From contig NZ_JAMXFC010000029.1 of NCBI RefSeq assembly GCF_025370755.1, positions 1 through 64,000 of the forward strand: a DNA stretch of 64,000 nt. The letters are read 5' to 3'. Numbering within the stretch: the first letter of the stretch is position 1; each line of letters begins with the position of its first letter. Shown one piece after another: positions 45,006-53,507 of the stretch. This DNA comes from Laspinema sp. D2d (GTDB lineage Bacteria; Cyanobacteriota; Cyanobacteriia; Cyanobacteriales; Laspinemataceae). The translations under genes and the position numbers were made by a program. The notes under the pieces were generated by a model that made no database searches, was not told where the DNA came from, and worked only from the letters and a program-made list of their open reading frames with translations.

Positions 45006-45019
45006 GTACTTTACATTAC
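45006..45019. promoter_or_regulatory. NtcA-binding site (GTA-N8-TAC)
   Basis: GTACTTTACATTAC matches the NtcA consensus GTA-N8-TAC exactly. It lies 102 bp before the ntcA start and 370 bp before fabI. In other cyanobacteria ntcA is activated by its own product from such a site, so autoregulation is expected. A matching -10 box about 22 bp towards ntcA is only weakly suggested (TCTAAC region). Confidence 0.75.
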
Positions 45020-45388
45020 TTAAACGGACGATTCGCGGTTTTTTTGTGCTTGGGGATACAGAATTGCGACCAGTTGGCTGATCCCTGGATAAAAATATTT
45101 CCATCGCCAATTTCCGTCGAGGGGTCACCTCCAAACCCACGCCACCCAGAAGGGCGATCGGCCAATAGCCCCGTTCCAGAGTCCCCCGTTGTGATTCAAT
45201 CAAATTGGGGAACAGACCCAACGCGGTAGACGCGATCGCGTCCAACCTCGGGTCTGATGGCGGCAACCGTAGCCCGTCAACCGCCATCAGGGGCGACTGC
45301 TCTTTCGGGGACAGCCCTGTGATCCCGCCAGCCTCACCCTGGGGCCAAACCCTTGTTCCTGAGTAATTTTTACTAGAATAAACCCTCC
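45020..45388. other. Spacer between ntcA box and fabI
   Basis: About 370 bp of divergent promoter region. A minus-strand open frame (44970-45287) runs across the NtcA box and has no family features, so it is not annotated. The fabI promoter must be in the right part; TAGAATAAA near 45373 is a possible -10 region. Confidence 0.4.
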
Positions 45389-46165
45389 ATGCTAGATTTA
45401 ACAGGAAAAAACGCCTTAGTCACCGGAATTGCTAACAACCGTTCCATCGCTTGGGGTATCGCCCAACAACTCCACAAAGCTGGGGCCAATCTCGGCATTA
45501 CCTATCTCCCGGATGAAAAGGGCCGTCAAGAAAAAAAAGTCAAGGAATTAGTTGAACCCCTTAATCCCAGTTTGTTTGTCCCCTGCAACGTCCAGGATGA
45601 CGCCCAAATTCAAGCCACCTTCGACACCATTCGCGAAACCTGGGATAAAATTGACATCCTGATCCACTGCCTCGCCTTTGCGGGTAAAGAGGAACTCTCC
45701 GGAGACTTCAGCAACACCTCCCGCGAAGGCTTTACCCGCGCCTTGGATATTAGTTCCTACTCCTTGGTTTCCCTCGCGGCTGCCGCCAAACCCCTAATGA
45801 CCGAAGGCGGCAGCATCGTCACCCTCACCTACCTCGGTGGCGTCCGTGTTATCCCTAACTACAACGTCATGGGAATTGCCAAAGCTGCCTTAGAAATGAA
45901 TGTCCGTTACCTCGCCGCTGAAATGGGACCCCAAAATGTCCGCGTCAATGGCATCTCTGCCGGTCCCATCCGGACCCTCGCCTCTTCTGCCGTCGGTGGC
46001 ATCCTGGACATGATCCACCATGTGGAAGAAATGGCCCCCCTCCGCCGGACTGTCACCCAAACGGAAGTGGGCAATACTGCCGCATTCCTCTGTAGTGACT
46101 TATCCAGCGGCATCACCGGTCAAATTATCTATGTCGATTCCGGCTACTGCATTATGGGAATGTAA
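45389..46165 (+). CDS. fabI: Enoyl-[acyl-carrier-protein] reductase (NADH)
   Basis: Catalyses the last reduction in each cycle of type II fatty-acid elongation. The 258-residue protein has the FabI-specific nucleotide motif TGIANNRSIAWGIAQ (about residues 13-27), IDILIHCLAFA, and the FabI catalytic pair with the longer Y-x6-K spacing, seen as PNYNVMGIAKAALEM, plus VRVNGISAGPIRTLAS. Length and start are typical. It is a standalone gene divergent from ntcA; a MITE and hisB follow downstream. Confidence 0.97.
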   Translation: MLDLTGKNALVTGIANNRSIAWGIAQQLHKAGANLGITYLPDEKGRQEKKVKELVEPLNPSLFVPCNVQDDAQIQATFDTIRETWDKIDILIHCLAFAGKEELSGDFSNTSREGFTRALDISSYSLVSLAAAAKPLMTEGGSIVTLTYLGGVRVIPNYNVMGIAKAALEMNVRYLAAEMGPQNVRVNGISAGPIRTLASSAVGGILDMIHHVEEMAPLRRTVTQTEVGNTAAFLCSDLSSGITGQIIYVDSGYCIMGM

Positions 46166-46316
46166 TCCCTGAAGAATTGAGAATTTAGGTTTCAAACTCG
46201 CGCTTCCATTCCCAAAACCCCCCGTAAAAAGGCGGTTCCAAAAGCCCCCCTTCGTAAGGGGGGTTGGGGGGATCTCTTCTTCTCTTCTCCCTAATTCAAG
46301 CCTTTGATCTCTTAAT

Positions 46317-46397
46317 TAGACCTCTTGCAAAAATCCGGATTGATCCCCCCAACCCCCCTTTTTAAGGGGGGCTTTAAAGAATTTTGCAAGAAGTCTA
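46317..46397. mobile_element. TAGAC-ended MITE, short form
   Basis: This 81-bp element begins TAGACCTCTTGCAAAAATCC and ends with GAATTTTGCAAGAAGTCTA. The inverted termini enclose a second palindrome (CCCCCC / GGGGGG, about 46346-46372). It is the compact form of the element at 9327-9518. It sits 75 bp upstream of hisB, and an in-frame ATG inside it (46325) would wrongly lengthen that gene. Confidence 0.9.
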
Positions 46398-46471
46398 TTG
46401 TTCAAGGTTTCCCCACCGACAAGATAAGATTAAGATTAAGACTATTTTTGCGATCGCCATCAAAGCCAATT

Positions 46472-47137
46472 ATGCCTACAAGTATTACCCCGACTTCTTC
46501 CGCCGAGACTCCTACAAAAACTGATTCTCAAAACCATTTAGGTCAACTCCCCCGGATGTCCACCGTCCGACGCACTACTGGGGAAACTGATGTCCATGTG
46601 ACGATTAATCTTGATGGTCAAGGACACTGTACCGCTGCTACAGGTGTACCCTTTCTCGACCATATGTTACATCAAATTGCTTCTCACGGCTTAATTGACC
46701 TGGAGGTAAAAGCCACTGGAGATATAGAAATTGATGACCATCATACCAATGAAGATGTGGGGATTACATTGGGTCAAGCCGTGGGTAAAGCCCTGGGCGA
46801 TCGCAAAGGTATCGTCCGTTTCGGTCACTTTGTCGCCCCCCTCGATGAAGCCTTAATTCAAGTCGCCCTGGACTTTTCCGGTCGCCCTCACTTAAGCTAT
46901 GGCTTAGACATTCCTACCCAACGAGTGGGAACGTATGACACCCAATTAGTGAGGGAATTCTTCGTGGCGATCGTCAATCACGCCCAAATGACCTTACACA
47001 TCCGCCAACTCGACGGCATTAATTCTCATCACATCATCGAAGCCACCTTCAAAGCCTTCGCCCGCAGTCTACGCATGGCAACGGAAATCGACCCCCGTCG
47101 CGCCACCACCATCCCCAGTTCTAAAGGCGTTCTTTAA
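46472..47137 (+). CDS. hisB: Imidazoleglycerol-phosphate dehydratase
   Basis: The sixth step of histidine biosynthesis, dehydrating imidazole-glycerol phosphate. The core (about residues 30-221) has the two manganese-binding blocks [13 protein letters not shown] and [17 protein letters not shown], plus [15 protein letters not shown] and [10 protein letters not shown]. The first 28 residues are a Ser/Thr/Pro-rich extension not needed for the fold. The ATG at 46472 is chosen because the upstream frame runs back into a MITE; a start at MSTVRRTTG (about 46556) is also possible. A perfect hairpin terminator follows. Confidence 0.95.
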   Translation: MPTSITPTSSAETPTKTDSQNHLGQLPRMSTVRRTTGETDVHVTINLDGQGHCTAATGVPFLDHMLHQIASHGLIDLEVKATGDIEIDDHHTNEDVGITLGQAVGKALGDRKGIVRFGHFVAPLDEALIQVALDFSGRPHLSYGLDIPTQRVGTYDTQLVREFFVAIVNHAQMTLHIRQLDGINSHHIIEATFKAFARSLRMATEIDPRRATTIPSSKGVL

Positions 47138-47148
47138 CTTCCAATGTT

Positions 47149-47181
47149 TGCGATAACGACATCAAGTCGTTATCGCATTTT
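47149..47181 (+). terminator. Rho-independent-type terminator after hisB
   Basis: TGCGATAACGAC (47149-47160) pairs perfectly with GTCGTTATCGCA (47166-47177) around a 5-base loop and is followed by TTTTC. Confidence 0.88.
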
Positions 47182-47363
47182 CAATCGATTGCGGTCCAGT
47201 TTTCCAGTCAAAGTCCCCCTTTCTAAGGGGGATTTAGGGGGATCGTTAGGAGTTTAGGCGATCGCCAACCGCTCTATCCCCTGTTGCCACTAGCAATGGG
47301 GTTTTATACCCCAAATTTTATATAGTGTTCGTTTTTAATCCATTTCATCACCCATCAAAAACA

Positions 47364-47852
47364 ATGGAAACTCTCATCATTTTTATTTTTATTATCTCTA
47401 GCATTTTATTCACTTGGATAGCAATCCTGTCCACGGTGAAAAAATCTGAACTTCCCCCTACCCTCAAGACTCATGAAAACCGCCTCAAACAAATTGAACA
47501 GCAACTCTGGCACAATCCCACCCCAACCAAGAGCGATCGCCGCCTCGCCCAAATCGAACGAAAACTTGATTTAATCCTCTATCATTTAGATATCGATATC
47601 CCCGAACTGGAAGACAGTGCTCTCCTCTCCGTATCCCCAGAATTCTGTAATGTAATTTTACAATTTGTCCCCCCTGAGTCTAAAATTGCTACCCTGAAAA
47701 CCGTGAGAACCCTTACCGGATTAGGACTCAAAGAAGCCAAAAATTTGATTGAATCAGCCCCGCAAATCGTCCTCCATCAACTTCCCGCCGCAGAAGCCGA
47801 ATCGGCAAAACTGCAACTGGAACAAAGCGGCGCAAGAGTTACCCTTCAGTAG
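47364..47852 (+). CDS. Membrane-anchored protein with ribosomal L7/L12 C-terminal-like domain
   Basis: A protein of about 162 residues beginning METLIIFIFIISSILFTWIA, an N-terminal membrane anchor. A short coiled region follows (ENRLKQIEQQLW ... LAQIERKLDLILYHLDI, about residues 35-80). The C-terminal domain (about 95-162) resembles bL12: KIATLKTVRTLTGLGLKEAK, NLIESAPQIVLHQLP and AESAKLQLEQSGARVTL, with the conserved GLGLKEAK-x-L-(I/V)E. L7/L12 is normally a soluble ribosomal stalk protein that recruits translation GTPases; here the domain is attached to a membrane segment. Function unknown. The ATG at 47364 is preferred to one at 47325 for the cleaner anchor. Confidence 0.75.
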   Translation: METLIIFIFIISSILFTWIAILSTVKKSELPPTLKTHENRLKQIEQQLWHNPTPTKSDRRLAQIERKLDLILYHLDIDIPELEDSALLSVSPEFCNVILQFVPPESKIATLKTVRTLTGLGLKEAKNLIESAPQIVLHQLPAAEAESAKLQLEQSGARVTLQ

Positions 47853-48166
47853 GTGTCGGTTCCCGGGTTCATGGGGAAGACAAAAAACCAGAGTTTACCG
47901 CCCCTTCTTTGTGGCGAATCATTTCCGAGTAATTAGACCTCTTGGGTCTAATTTTAATTAATTTTATCACGATCCCCATAAATTCTTACATTTATTAACA
48001 GTTTTATCCCACTTGTCAACACCAAATGGGTATAAATAATCAATTTTCAGCCTGCAAATAGCTCAATCAAAATATAAAGTTTTATAAACTCGTCAATTTT
48101 CCGTTAAATTCGCTACTATCGAGCTAGTTGAAAATAATCCATCGATAAATTGGGGAAAATATTGCA
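47853..48166. other. Spacer upstream of norB
   Basis: About 314 bp, AT-rich from 47930 on and probably containing the norB promoter. Possible -10-like boxes (TATAAA and TATAAT-like, 48040-48100) are frequent because of the AT content, so none is called. No repeat or gene is seen. Confidence 0.4.
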
Positions 48167-50473
48167 ATGGCAGATTCAACCCTATTAGATGCCAAAGGTG
48201 CAATCAGTCCCGGTAAGCGACAACTCACCTTACCCGCCTGGTTAGCCCTGATTTGTATCATTGCCTTTAGTGTATTACTGTGGGCGGGTGCAGTCATTTC
48301 CAAAAATGCCCCACCCGTTCCCGACATCGTGCGATCGCCGAATCAAGAAATCCTCGTCACCCAAGCTAACATCCAATCGGGACAGGAAATCTACCTCTCT
48401 CGTGGAGGGCAGGATATTGGCAGTATTTGGGGACATGGCAGCTACCTCGCCCCGGACTGGACCGCCGATGTCTTACATCGTTGGGGATTAGCCACCGCTG
48501 GCATATTATACAACAACAATCCCAGCTTTTCTCAAAAGGATTTAGAAGCATTACCCGCCCCCGATCGCGCCAGTCTGCAAGCGCGAGTCAGTGAACAATT
48601 TAAAACCAATCGGTATAGTCCCGAAACCCAAGAATTGCTCTTAACTGAGGCTCAAAGTAAAGGACTCCAAGAGGTGTTTAAAGACTATCATGAACTCTTA
48701 GCCAAAGGGTCAGCCATTCACTCCATTCCCTCCGGTTGGTTCAAAGATGATAGTCAAATTCACGATGTCACTGCCTTCTTTGCCTGGACCTCTTGGGCAG
48801 CATCTGCCAATCGGCCTAATGCACCTTTTTCCTATACCGCAAATTGGCCTCATGATGATTTAATAGGGAACCAACCCCCGGCCCAATTTCTCATCTGGTC
48901 CATCGTTTCTGTCATCGTTTTAATTGCGGGAATTGGAATTTTTCTTTTCATCTATTTAAAAGAAGAAGAGGACGAAGTATTACCCGTTCCCGCCCGTCCG
49001 GCTGTGCGAATTCCCACCCCCAGCCAGAAGGTCACCTCGTTATTTTTTGGCGTGGCAATGGCGCTCTTTCTCGTGCAAATTCTCATGGGAATGTTTACCG
49101 CCCATTATGCCGTAGAAGGAGAAGGATTTTATGGGATTCCCCTCAACCAGTACCTCCCTTATGCCGCAACTCGAACTTGGCATTTACAACTCGCCATTTT
49201 CTGGATTGCAACCTGTTGGTTAGCCGCCGGACTCTATTTTGCTCCCCGATTTAGTGGCTATGAACCGAAAGGACAAGCCCTTGGGAATAGCGTCTTATTA
49301 GGAGCATTAACCGTCGTCGTTGTCGGTTCCCTGATTGGATCTTGGTCAGCCGTGCAAGGGCTATTTAGCGTTAAAAATAGCTTCTTGTGGGGACATCAAG
49401 GCTATGAATATATCGAACTAGGACGAGTCTGGCAAATCCTGCTCATTGTCGCAATGATATTCTGGCTGTGGTTACTGTATCGCGGATTTAAACCCGCCTT
49501 ACAAAAGGAAAAAAGCCCAACTGGATTGAGTCACTTTTTCCTGTATAGTGCCATCACCATTCCCCTGTTTTATTCCGTGGGATTGATGTACACCAATCAC
49601 ACACCCTTGAGTATTGCCGAGTATTGGCGCTGGTGGGTCATTCATCTCTGGGTTGAAGGATTTTTCGAGGTATTTGCCACCGTTGTGATTGCCTATTTAT
49701 GTAGTGAATTAGGCTTTTTACGGCGGTCATCCGCCCTGCGTGCAACCTATTTGACCACCCTGTTATATTTAGGCAGCGGTGTGATAGGAACATTGCATCA
49801 CCTTTACTTTTCCGGAACTCCTTCCTTTATTGCGGCGATCGGATCCGTTTTTTCTGCCTTAGAAGTCGTCCCGCTAACCCTAATTGGCTTTGAAATTTTA
49901 AAAACCTTAAAATTGTCCAAAGAAGCCGAAGGATTTTATCGCTGGCCCTTGCGATTTTTCATCGCAACTTGTATTTGGAATTTAATCGGTGCAGGCGTGT
50001 TTGGATTCTTGATTAATCCGCCGATTGTGTTGTATTATTCTCAAGGAATCAACACCACCCCAATTCATGCTCACGCCGCCTTATTTGGGGTCTATGGCTG
50101 CTTGGCGATCGCCCTCATGCTCTTTGCCTTACGCGAATTTGTTCCTGATGATGCTTGGGACGATCGCTGGGTGAAATTCGCATTTTGGGCCATTAATGGC
50201 GGATTAGTCATGATGCTAATCTTTGGCTTAATTCCCAACGGATTTTATCAACTCGCCCAATCCGTAGAATACGGCACCTGGTACGCCCGAAGTGCCGAAG
50301 TCATCGGTTCCCCCTGGATGCGGTGGACTGTCTGGTTAAGAATACCCGGGGATATCGTGTTCGCCTTGGGAACCGTATCGATGTTTATCTTTACCATGAA
50401 GGCAATTTTTGCCATCTTCCAGTTCCCAGTTAAAACCTATCCCGCTAAAGAATTTCAACCCATTGAGAAATAA
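48167..50473 (+). CDS. norB: Quinol-dependent nitric oxide reductase (qNOR)
   Basis: A 768-residue single-subunit NO reductase of the haem-copper oxidase superfamily that reduces 2 NO to N2O with electrons from quinol. It has the qNOR-specific N-terminal extension (GQEIYLSRGGQDIGSIWGHG, about residues 67-87) fused to the 12-helix core. Metal ligands can be seen: HLWVEGFFEVFA (FeB His and Glu), HHLYFSGTP (two FeB His) and HAHAALFGVYG (haem ligands). The Cys-containing cytochrome c site of cNOR is absent, as expected. In cyanobacteria it probably detoxifies NO rather than supporting denitrification. No nitrite reductase or NO sensor lies nearby. Confidence 0.95.
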   Translation: MADSTLLDAKGAISPGKRQLTLPAWLALICIIAFSVLLWAGAVISKNAPPVPDIVRSPNQEILVTQANIQSGQEIYLSRGGQDIGSIWGHGSYLAPDWTADVLHRWGLATAGILYNNNPSFSQKDLEALPAPDRASLQARVSEQFKTNRYSPETQELLLTEAQSKGLQEVFKDYHELLAKGSAIHSIPSGWFKDDSQIHDVTAFFAWTSWAASANRPNAPFSYTANWPHDDLIGNQPPAQFLIWSIVSVIVLIAGIGIFLFIYLKEEEDEVLPVPARPAVRIPTPSQKVTSLFFGVAMALFLVQILMGMFTAHYAVEGEGFYGIPLNQYLPYAATRTWHLQLAIFWIATCWLAAGLYFAPRFSGYEPKGQALGNSVLLGALTVVVVGSLIGSWSAVQGLFSVKNSFLWGHQGYEYIELGRVWQILLIVAMIFWLWLLYRGFKPALQKEKSPTGLSHFFLYSAITIPLFYSVGLMYTNHTPLSIAEYWRWWVIHLWVEGFFEVFATVVIAYLCSELGFLRRSSALRATYLTTLLYLGSGVIGTLHHLYFSGTPSFIAAIGSVFSALEVVPLTLIGFEILKTLKLSKEAEGFYRWPLRFFIATCIWNLIGAGVFGFLINPPIVLYYSQGINTTPIHAHAALFGVYGCLAIALMLFALREFVPDDAWDDRWVKFAFWAINGGLVMMLIFGLIPNGFYQLAQSVEYGTWYARSAEVIGSPWMRWTVWLRIPGDIVFALGTVSMFIFTMKAIFAIFQFPVKTYPAKEFQPIEK

Positions 50474-50488
50474 TTTTTAGAGGGAGAA

Positions 50489-50551
50489 CAACAGATTACA
50501 CAGATTAACACAGATAAAATCTCTGTTAAAATCTGTGTAATCTGTTGTTTT
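50489..50551. terminator. Bidirectional hairpin between norB and hisS
   Basis: AACAGATTACACAGATT (50490-50506) pairs with AATCTGTGTAATCTGTT (50530-50546), followed by GTTTTT. The inner part can pair further. The long stem separates converging norB and hisS. A GACTGAAGTC core repeat (50572-50592) lies just beyond. Confidence 0.85.
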
Positions 50552-50603
50552 TAGAAGATACAAGAGAACGACTGAAGTCGTTACTACAAACTTAGGGCAA
50601 TTA

Positions 50604-51890
50604 TTAGGGATTGGAGGTTTGTAATTGTTGGCGCAATTGGTCGGGGTTGGCTAAGAGGTCCGCTTGGGTTATGGCTGTTTGTTCTCCGGTTGCTAACCAT
50701 TTGAGTTGGACGGTTTGATTCTGGGCTTCTTCATCTCCTAAAATCAAACAAGCAGCGGCACCAGACCGATCGCCTCGTTTGAACTGTTTGCCAAAGGCAC
50801 TGCCGCTTAAATCAACTTCGGCGCTAAATCCGGCATGACGCAATTTTTGGGCTAAGACTAAGGCATTCTCTTCCGCCTGTTCCCCTCGGGAAACCACATA
50901 AAAATCTAAGGGACTCTGGGGAAGGGTATCTAGTTGTTGCAGCAGGATAATTAACCGTTCTAACCCGATCGCCCAACCCACAGCCGGGGTATCCGGTCCC
51001 CCCAATTGGCTGACCAAATTATCATACCGTCCACCACCACAGACCGTTGCTTGGGCACCTAAATCATCAGAAATGATTTCAAAAGCAGTGTGACTATAAT
51101 AATCTAATCCCCGCACCAACCGATGATTCAATTGATAGGGAATTCCTAACTGGGTTAACAGATTTTGGACCCGCTCAAAGTGCCGTTTTGAGTCGTCACA
51201 GAGATAGTCTCCCAGCTTCGGCGCATCTTGGACAATTTCTCCGGTGCGTTTGTCTTTACTGTCTAAAATTCGCAGGGGATTGCGGGTGAGTCGGTCCTGG
51301 GAATCGGGGTCTAATTCCCCTTGGTAGGGGGTGAGATAAGCAATTAAAGCCTCTCGATAGCGTTGTCTATCTTCGCTATTGCCGACGGAATTGAGGTCCA
51401 AGTGCAGGTTTTTTAATCCCAAGGTTTGCAGGATATCCGTGGCGATCGCGATCGCCTCCACATCTGCACGAGGATCCGCAGTACCCAGAACCTCCACCCC
51501 GACTTGATGAAATTGGCGCTGTCGTCCCGCCTGGGGTCGTTCATAGCGGAACATTGGTCCGGTGTACCACAACCGCTGTACTCCGCCAGCCGCGTGCAGT
51601 TTCTGCTCAATATAGGCGCGGACCACTCCGGCAGTGCCTTCGGGACGCAGGGTCATGGAGTAGGGTTTTTTTCCCCGACTCTGGAAGCTGTACATTTCCT
51701 TGCCAACCACATCCGTCGCTTCTCCAATTCCCCGTTCAAAGAGGGACGTCAGTTCAAAAACTGGCGTCCGAATTTCTCGATAGCTGGCTTTGCCGAGGAT
51801 TTCTCGGACAACGGCTTCTACTTTTTGCCAATAGCCTACCTCTGCTGGCAGGATGTCTCGGGTTCCTCGTAATGCTTGAATTGCGCCCAT
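50604..51890 (-). CDS. hisS: Histidyl-tRNA synthetase
   Basis: A class II aminoacyl-tRNA synthetase that charges tRNA-His. The 428-residue sequence contains RGTRDILPAEVGYW at the start, motif 2 (MTLRPEGTAGVVRAYIE), MFRYERPQAGRQRQFHQVGV, the histidine-binding GLDYYSHTAFEI and motif 3 VGWAIGLERLI. The C-terminal anticodon-binding domain (about 325-420) is complete. It is third in a minus-strand series with a small hypothetical gene and the PedR-like regulator gene upstream. Confidence 0.97.
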   Translation of the reverse strand: MGAIQALRGTRDILPAEVGYWQKVEAVVREILGKASYREIRTPVFELTSLFERGIGEATDVVGKEMYSFQSRGKKPYSMTLRPEGTAGVVRAYIEQKLHAAGGVQRLWYTGPMFRYERPQAGRQRQFHQVGVEVLGTADPRADVEAIAIATDILQTLGLKNLHLDLNSVGNSEDRQRYREALIAYLTPYQGELDPDSQDRLTRNPLRILDSKDKRTGEIVQDAPKLGDYLCDDSKRHFERVQNLLTQLGIPYQLNHRLVRGLDYYSHTAFEIISDDLGAQATVCGGGRYDNLVSQLGGPDTPAVGWAIGLERLIILLQQLDTLPQSPLDFYVVSRGEQAEENALVLAQKLRHAGFSAEVDLSGSAFGKQFKRGDRSGAAACLILGDEEAQNQTVQLKWLATGEQTAITQADLLANPDQLRQQLQTSNP

Positions 51891-51963
51891 TGCTTCGTTT
51901 TCGATTGCTGCTATTTCCCAGATAAAATCAGCCCGTGTGGGTGATTTTATGACCCAAAATATC

Positions 51964-52242
51964 CTAGGATTTCCGACGATGGCGATCGCGGTAATATCCT
52001 AGGATTTGTTCCACCCGTTGAGGTGCGATCGGTTCCGCATCCGGCCCATACTGGATGGATACTCCAGCGATTTGGCTATCCAGATAATTAAACACGGCGG
52101 CAGTTTGGGGAATCAGTTCAACCTCTACCCCTTGAACCTGTCGCAGATGCGCTGCCAATTCTCGATACACCGTTAATGGCAGTCCTGGGATTTCATATTG
52201 CACCGAATTGTTTTCGGTTCCCTGAGTTTTTAACTCTTCCAT
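51964..52242 (-). CDS. Conserved-looking small protein, unknown function
   Basis: A 92-residue soluble protein. Its central part (PGLPLTVYRELAAHLRQVQG, then VEVELIPQTAAVFNYLDSQI) looks like an alpha/beta fold, and the C-terminus RVEQILGYYRDRHRRKS is basic. I recall similar small proteins in other cyanobacteria but no function. It is 13 bp downstream of the PedR-like gene and 73 bp upstream of hisS on the same strand, which makes co-transcription likely. No cofactor or catalytic motif is visible. Confidence 0.75.
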   Translation of the reverse strand: MEELKTQGTENNSVQYEIPGLPLTVYRELAAHLRQVQGVEVELIPQTAAVFNYLDSQIAGVSIQYGPDAEPIAPQRVEQILGYYRDRHRRKS

Positions 52243-52255
52243 GTTTAATGATGGT

Positions 52256-52585
52256 TTACCCTAGGTCCTCAATCTCTGGAGTGTCTTCAATATAGTCATG
52301 AACAGGTTCAGGTTCGGGCTCTTCATCCGTGAATTGCGGCAAGGTACAGCAATTAACATCATCGATGCAAACCTTACCCGACTGTAAGGCCCATCTGACT
52401 AATGCCACGCGGTTCGCGGTTTTGGTTTTGTTCAGAATATTGCTGATATGGTTATCTACCGTCCTCTTGCTAATTTCTAGCGATTCTGCTATATCCTGAT
52501 TGGTTAAACCAGATGCTACCAGTTCAATGACCTGTAGCTCTCGCTCCGAAAGGGTTACATGGGTCTGAGAGTCCCCGCCAGTCAT
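52256..52585 (-). CDS. LuxR-type regulator, PedR-like
   Basis: A 109-residue protein made almost entirely of a LuxR-type helix-turn-helix domain (about residues 10-75): LSERELQVIELVASGLTNQD, IAESLEISKRTVDNHISNIL, KTKTANRVALVRWAL. It has no receiver domain. A short tail includes VCIDDVNCC, which offers redox-active cysteines, and a very acidic end. The size and layout fit PedR, a small LuxR regulator that responds to photosynthetic electron transport through thioredoxin in Synechocystis; this identity is probable, not proven. The ATG at 52585 is preferred to 52591 for its spacing to AGGA. Confidence 0.75.
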   Translation of the reverse strand: MTGGDSQTHVTLSERELQVIELVASGLTNQDIAESLEISKRTVDNHISNILNKTKTANRVALVRWALQSGKVCIDDVNCCTLPQFTDEEPEPEPVHDYIEDTPEIEDLG

Positions 52586-52689
52586 AAGCATTTCCTATCT
52601 CTGTATATCTACCTATATTGTACTGATTCTATCGGAAATCTGTCTCAAATCTCATGGATTTTACGCCTAATTTGTCTTTTAGTCATCCG

Positions 52690-52830
52690 TGAGGGGGAGA
52701 TGGGGATGGGGGAGATAGGGGGGATGGGGGAGATGGGGGGGATGGGGGGGATGGGGGAGATGGTGAGGAAACGACTGAAGTTGTTACTACAAACTTTATC
52801 TTCCCTATCCTCCCCATCCTCCCCATCCCT
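52690..52830. repeat. Composite minisatellite with palindromic core, second copy
   Basis: A purine-rich left arm of GATGGGGGAGATGGGG-type units (52698-52762) is followed by the core ACGACTGAAGTTGTTACTAC (from 52772) and a pyrimidine-rich right arm CCCTATCCTCCCCATCC (about 52803-52830). The architecture matches 5040-5310, with the core in the opposite orientation. It occupies much of the spacer between the PedR-like and DUF4168 genes and may affect their divergent promoters. Confidence 0.85.
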
Positions 52831-52896
52831 AAAGTTAGACCCGGGAATTCTCCATCCATGAATCACCCTAAAATTTGTCCTAAAATCAACTGAGCT

Positions 52897-53364
52897 ATGA
52901 CTCCCAAAGTTAAAAATTTTATCCGGCATTACTTCGATGCCTTCAGGTCCAAAAAATTGCGGCAATTGATAGCTATTTTAGGCATAGTGACCGCCGTATG
53001 TTTCTGGGGAATTGGAGATGCGATCGCCTCGGAGGGTCTGGACGTCTCTTCCCCCACATTAGAAGCGGCTCCCAATCGCCCAACCCTTGATACCAATACC
53101 ATTCCTTCGGCGAAGGTCTCTCAGTTTGTCGGGGCTTATTTACAAGTGTTACGTCACATTGAAGGCCGACAACAAGAATTACTCTTGGCACCGACCTCCC
53201 TAGAATCACAACGGATCGAACGGGAAATTGAAAGCGCTTCAATTGCAGCGATCGAGCAAGCCGGATTGACCAAACAGGAGTATTTACAAATGCTCTCCCT
53301 GGCTAATATCGATCCAGAATTTGGCGAGCGCATTGCTGCGGCAATTCAAGAGGAAAAAAAGTAA
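52897..53364 (+). CDS. DUF4168 protein with N-terminal anchor
   Basis: A 155-residue protein. The first 44 residues contain a hydrophobic segment (LIAILGIVTAVCFWGIGDAIA), a signal peptide or anchor preceded by basic residues. The rest matches DUF4168, with KVSQFVGAYLQVLRHIEGRQ, IAAIEQAGLTKQEYLQMLSL, and IDPEFGERIAAAI at the end. These are all-helical, probably periplasmic proteins of unknown role, common in cyanobacteria and proteobacteria. It starts 67 bp after the composite repeat and has no close partner gene. Confidence 0.8.
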   Translation: MTPKVKNFIRHYFDAFRSKKLRQLIAILGIVTAVCFWGIGDAIASEGLDVSSPTLEAAPNRPTLDTNTIPSAKVSQFVGAYLQVLRHIEGRQQELLLAPTSLESQRIEREIESASIAAIEQAGLTKQEYLQMLSLANIDPEFGERIAAAIQEEKK

Positions 53365-53507
53365 AAATTATTCCCAAATCGATCCAATTAATCTCCCTTC
53401 TCTCCCTTTAATTTTAAGGTAAGGTCATCAATCCCTGACTTGAGAGAGATGCTCGATTTCTTGTAGGCTGTAAATTGAACAGTATGTTGCAATCTAGGAG
53501 TAATGTG

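Noticed and set aside
44970-45287. 105-residue frame between ntcA and fabI
   Set aside because: It covers the NtcA box and the divergent promoter region and has no family features.
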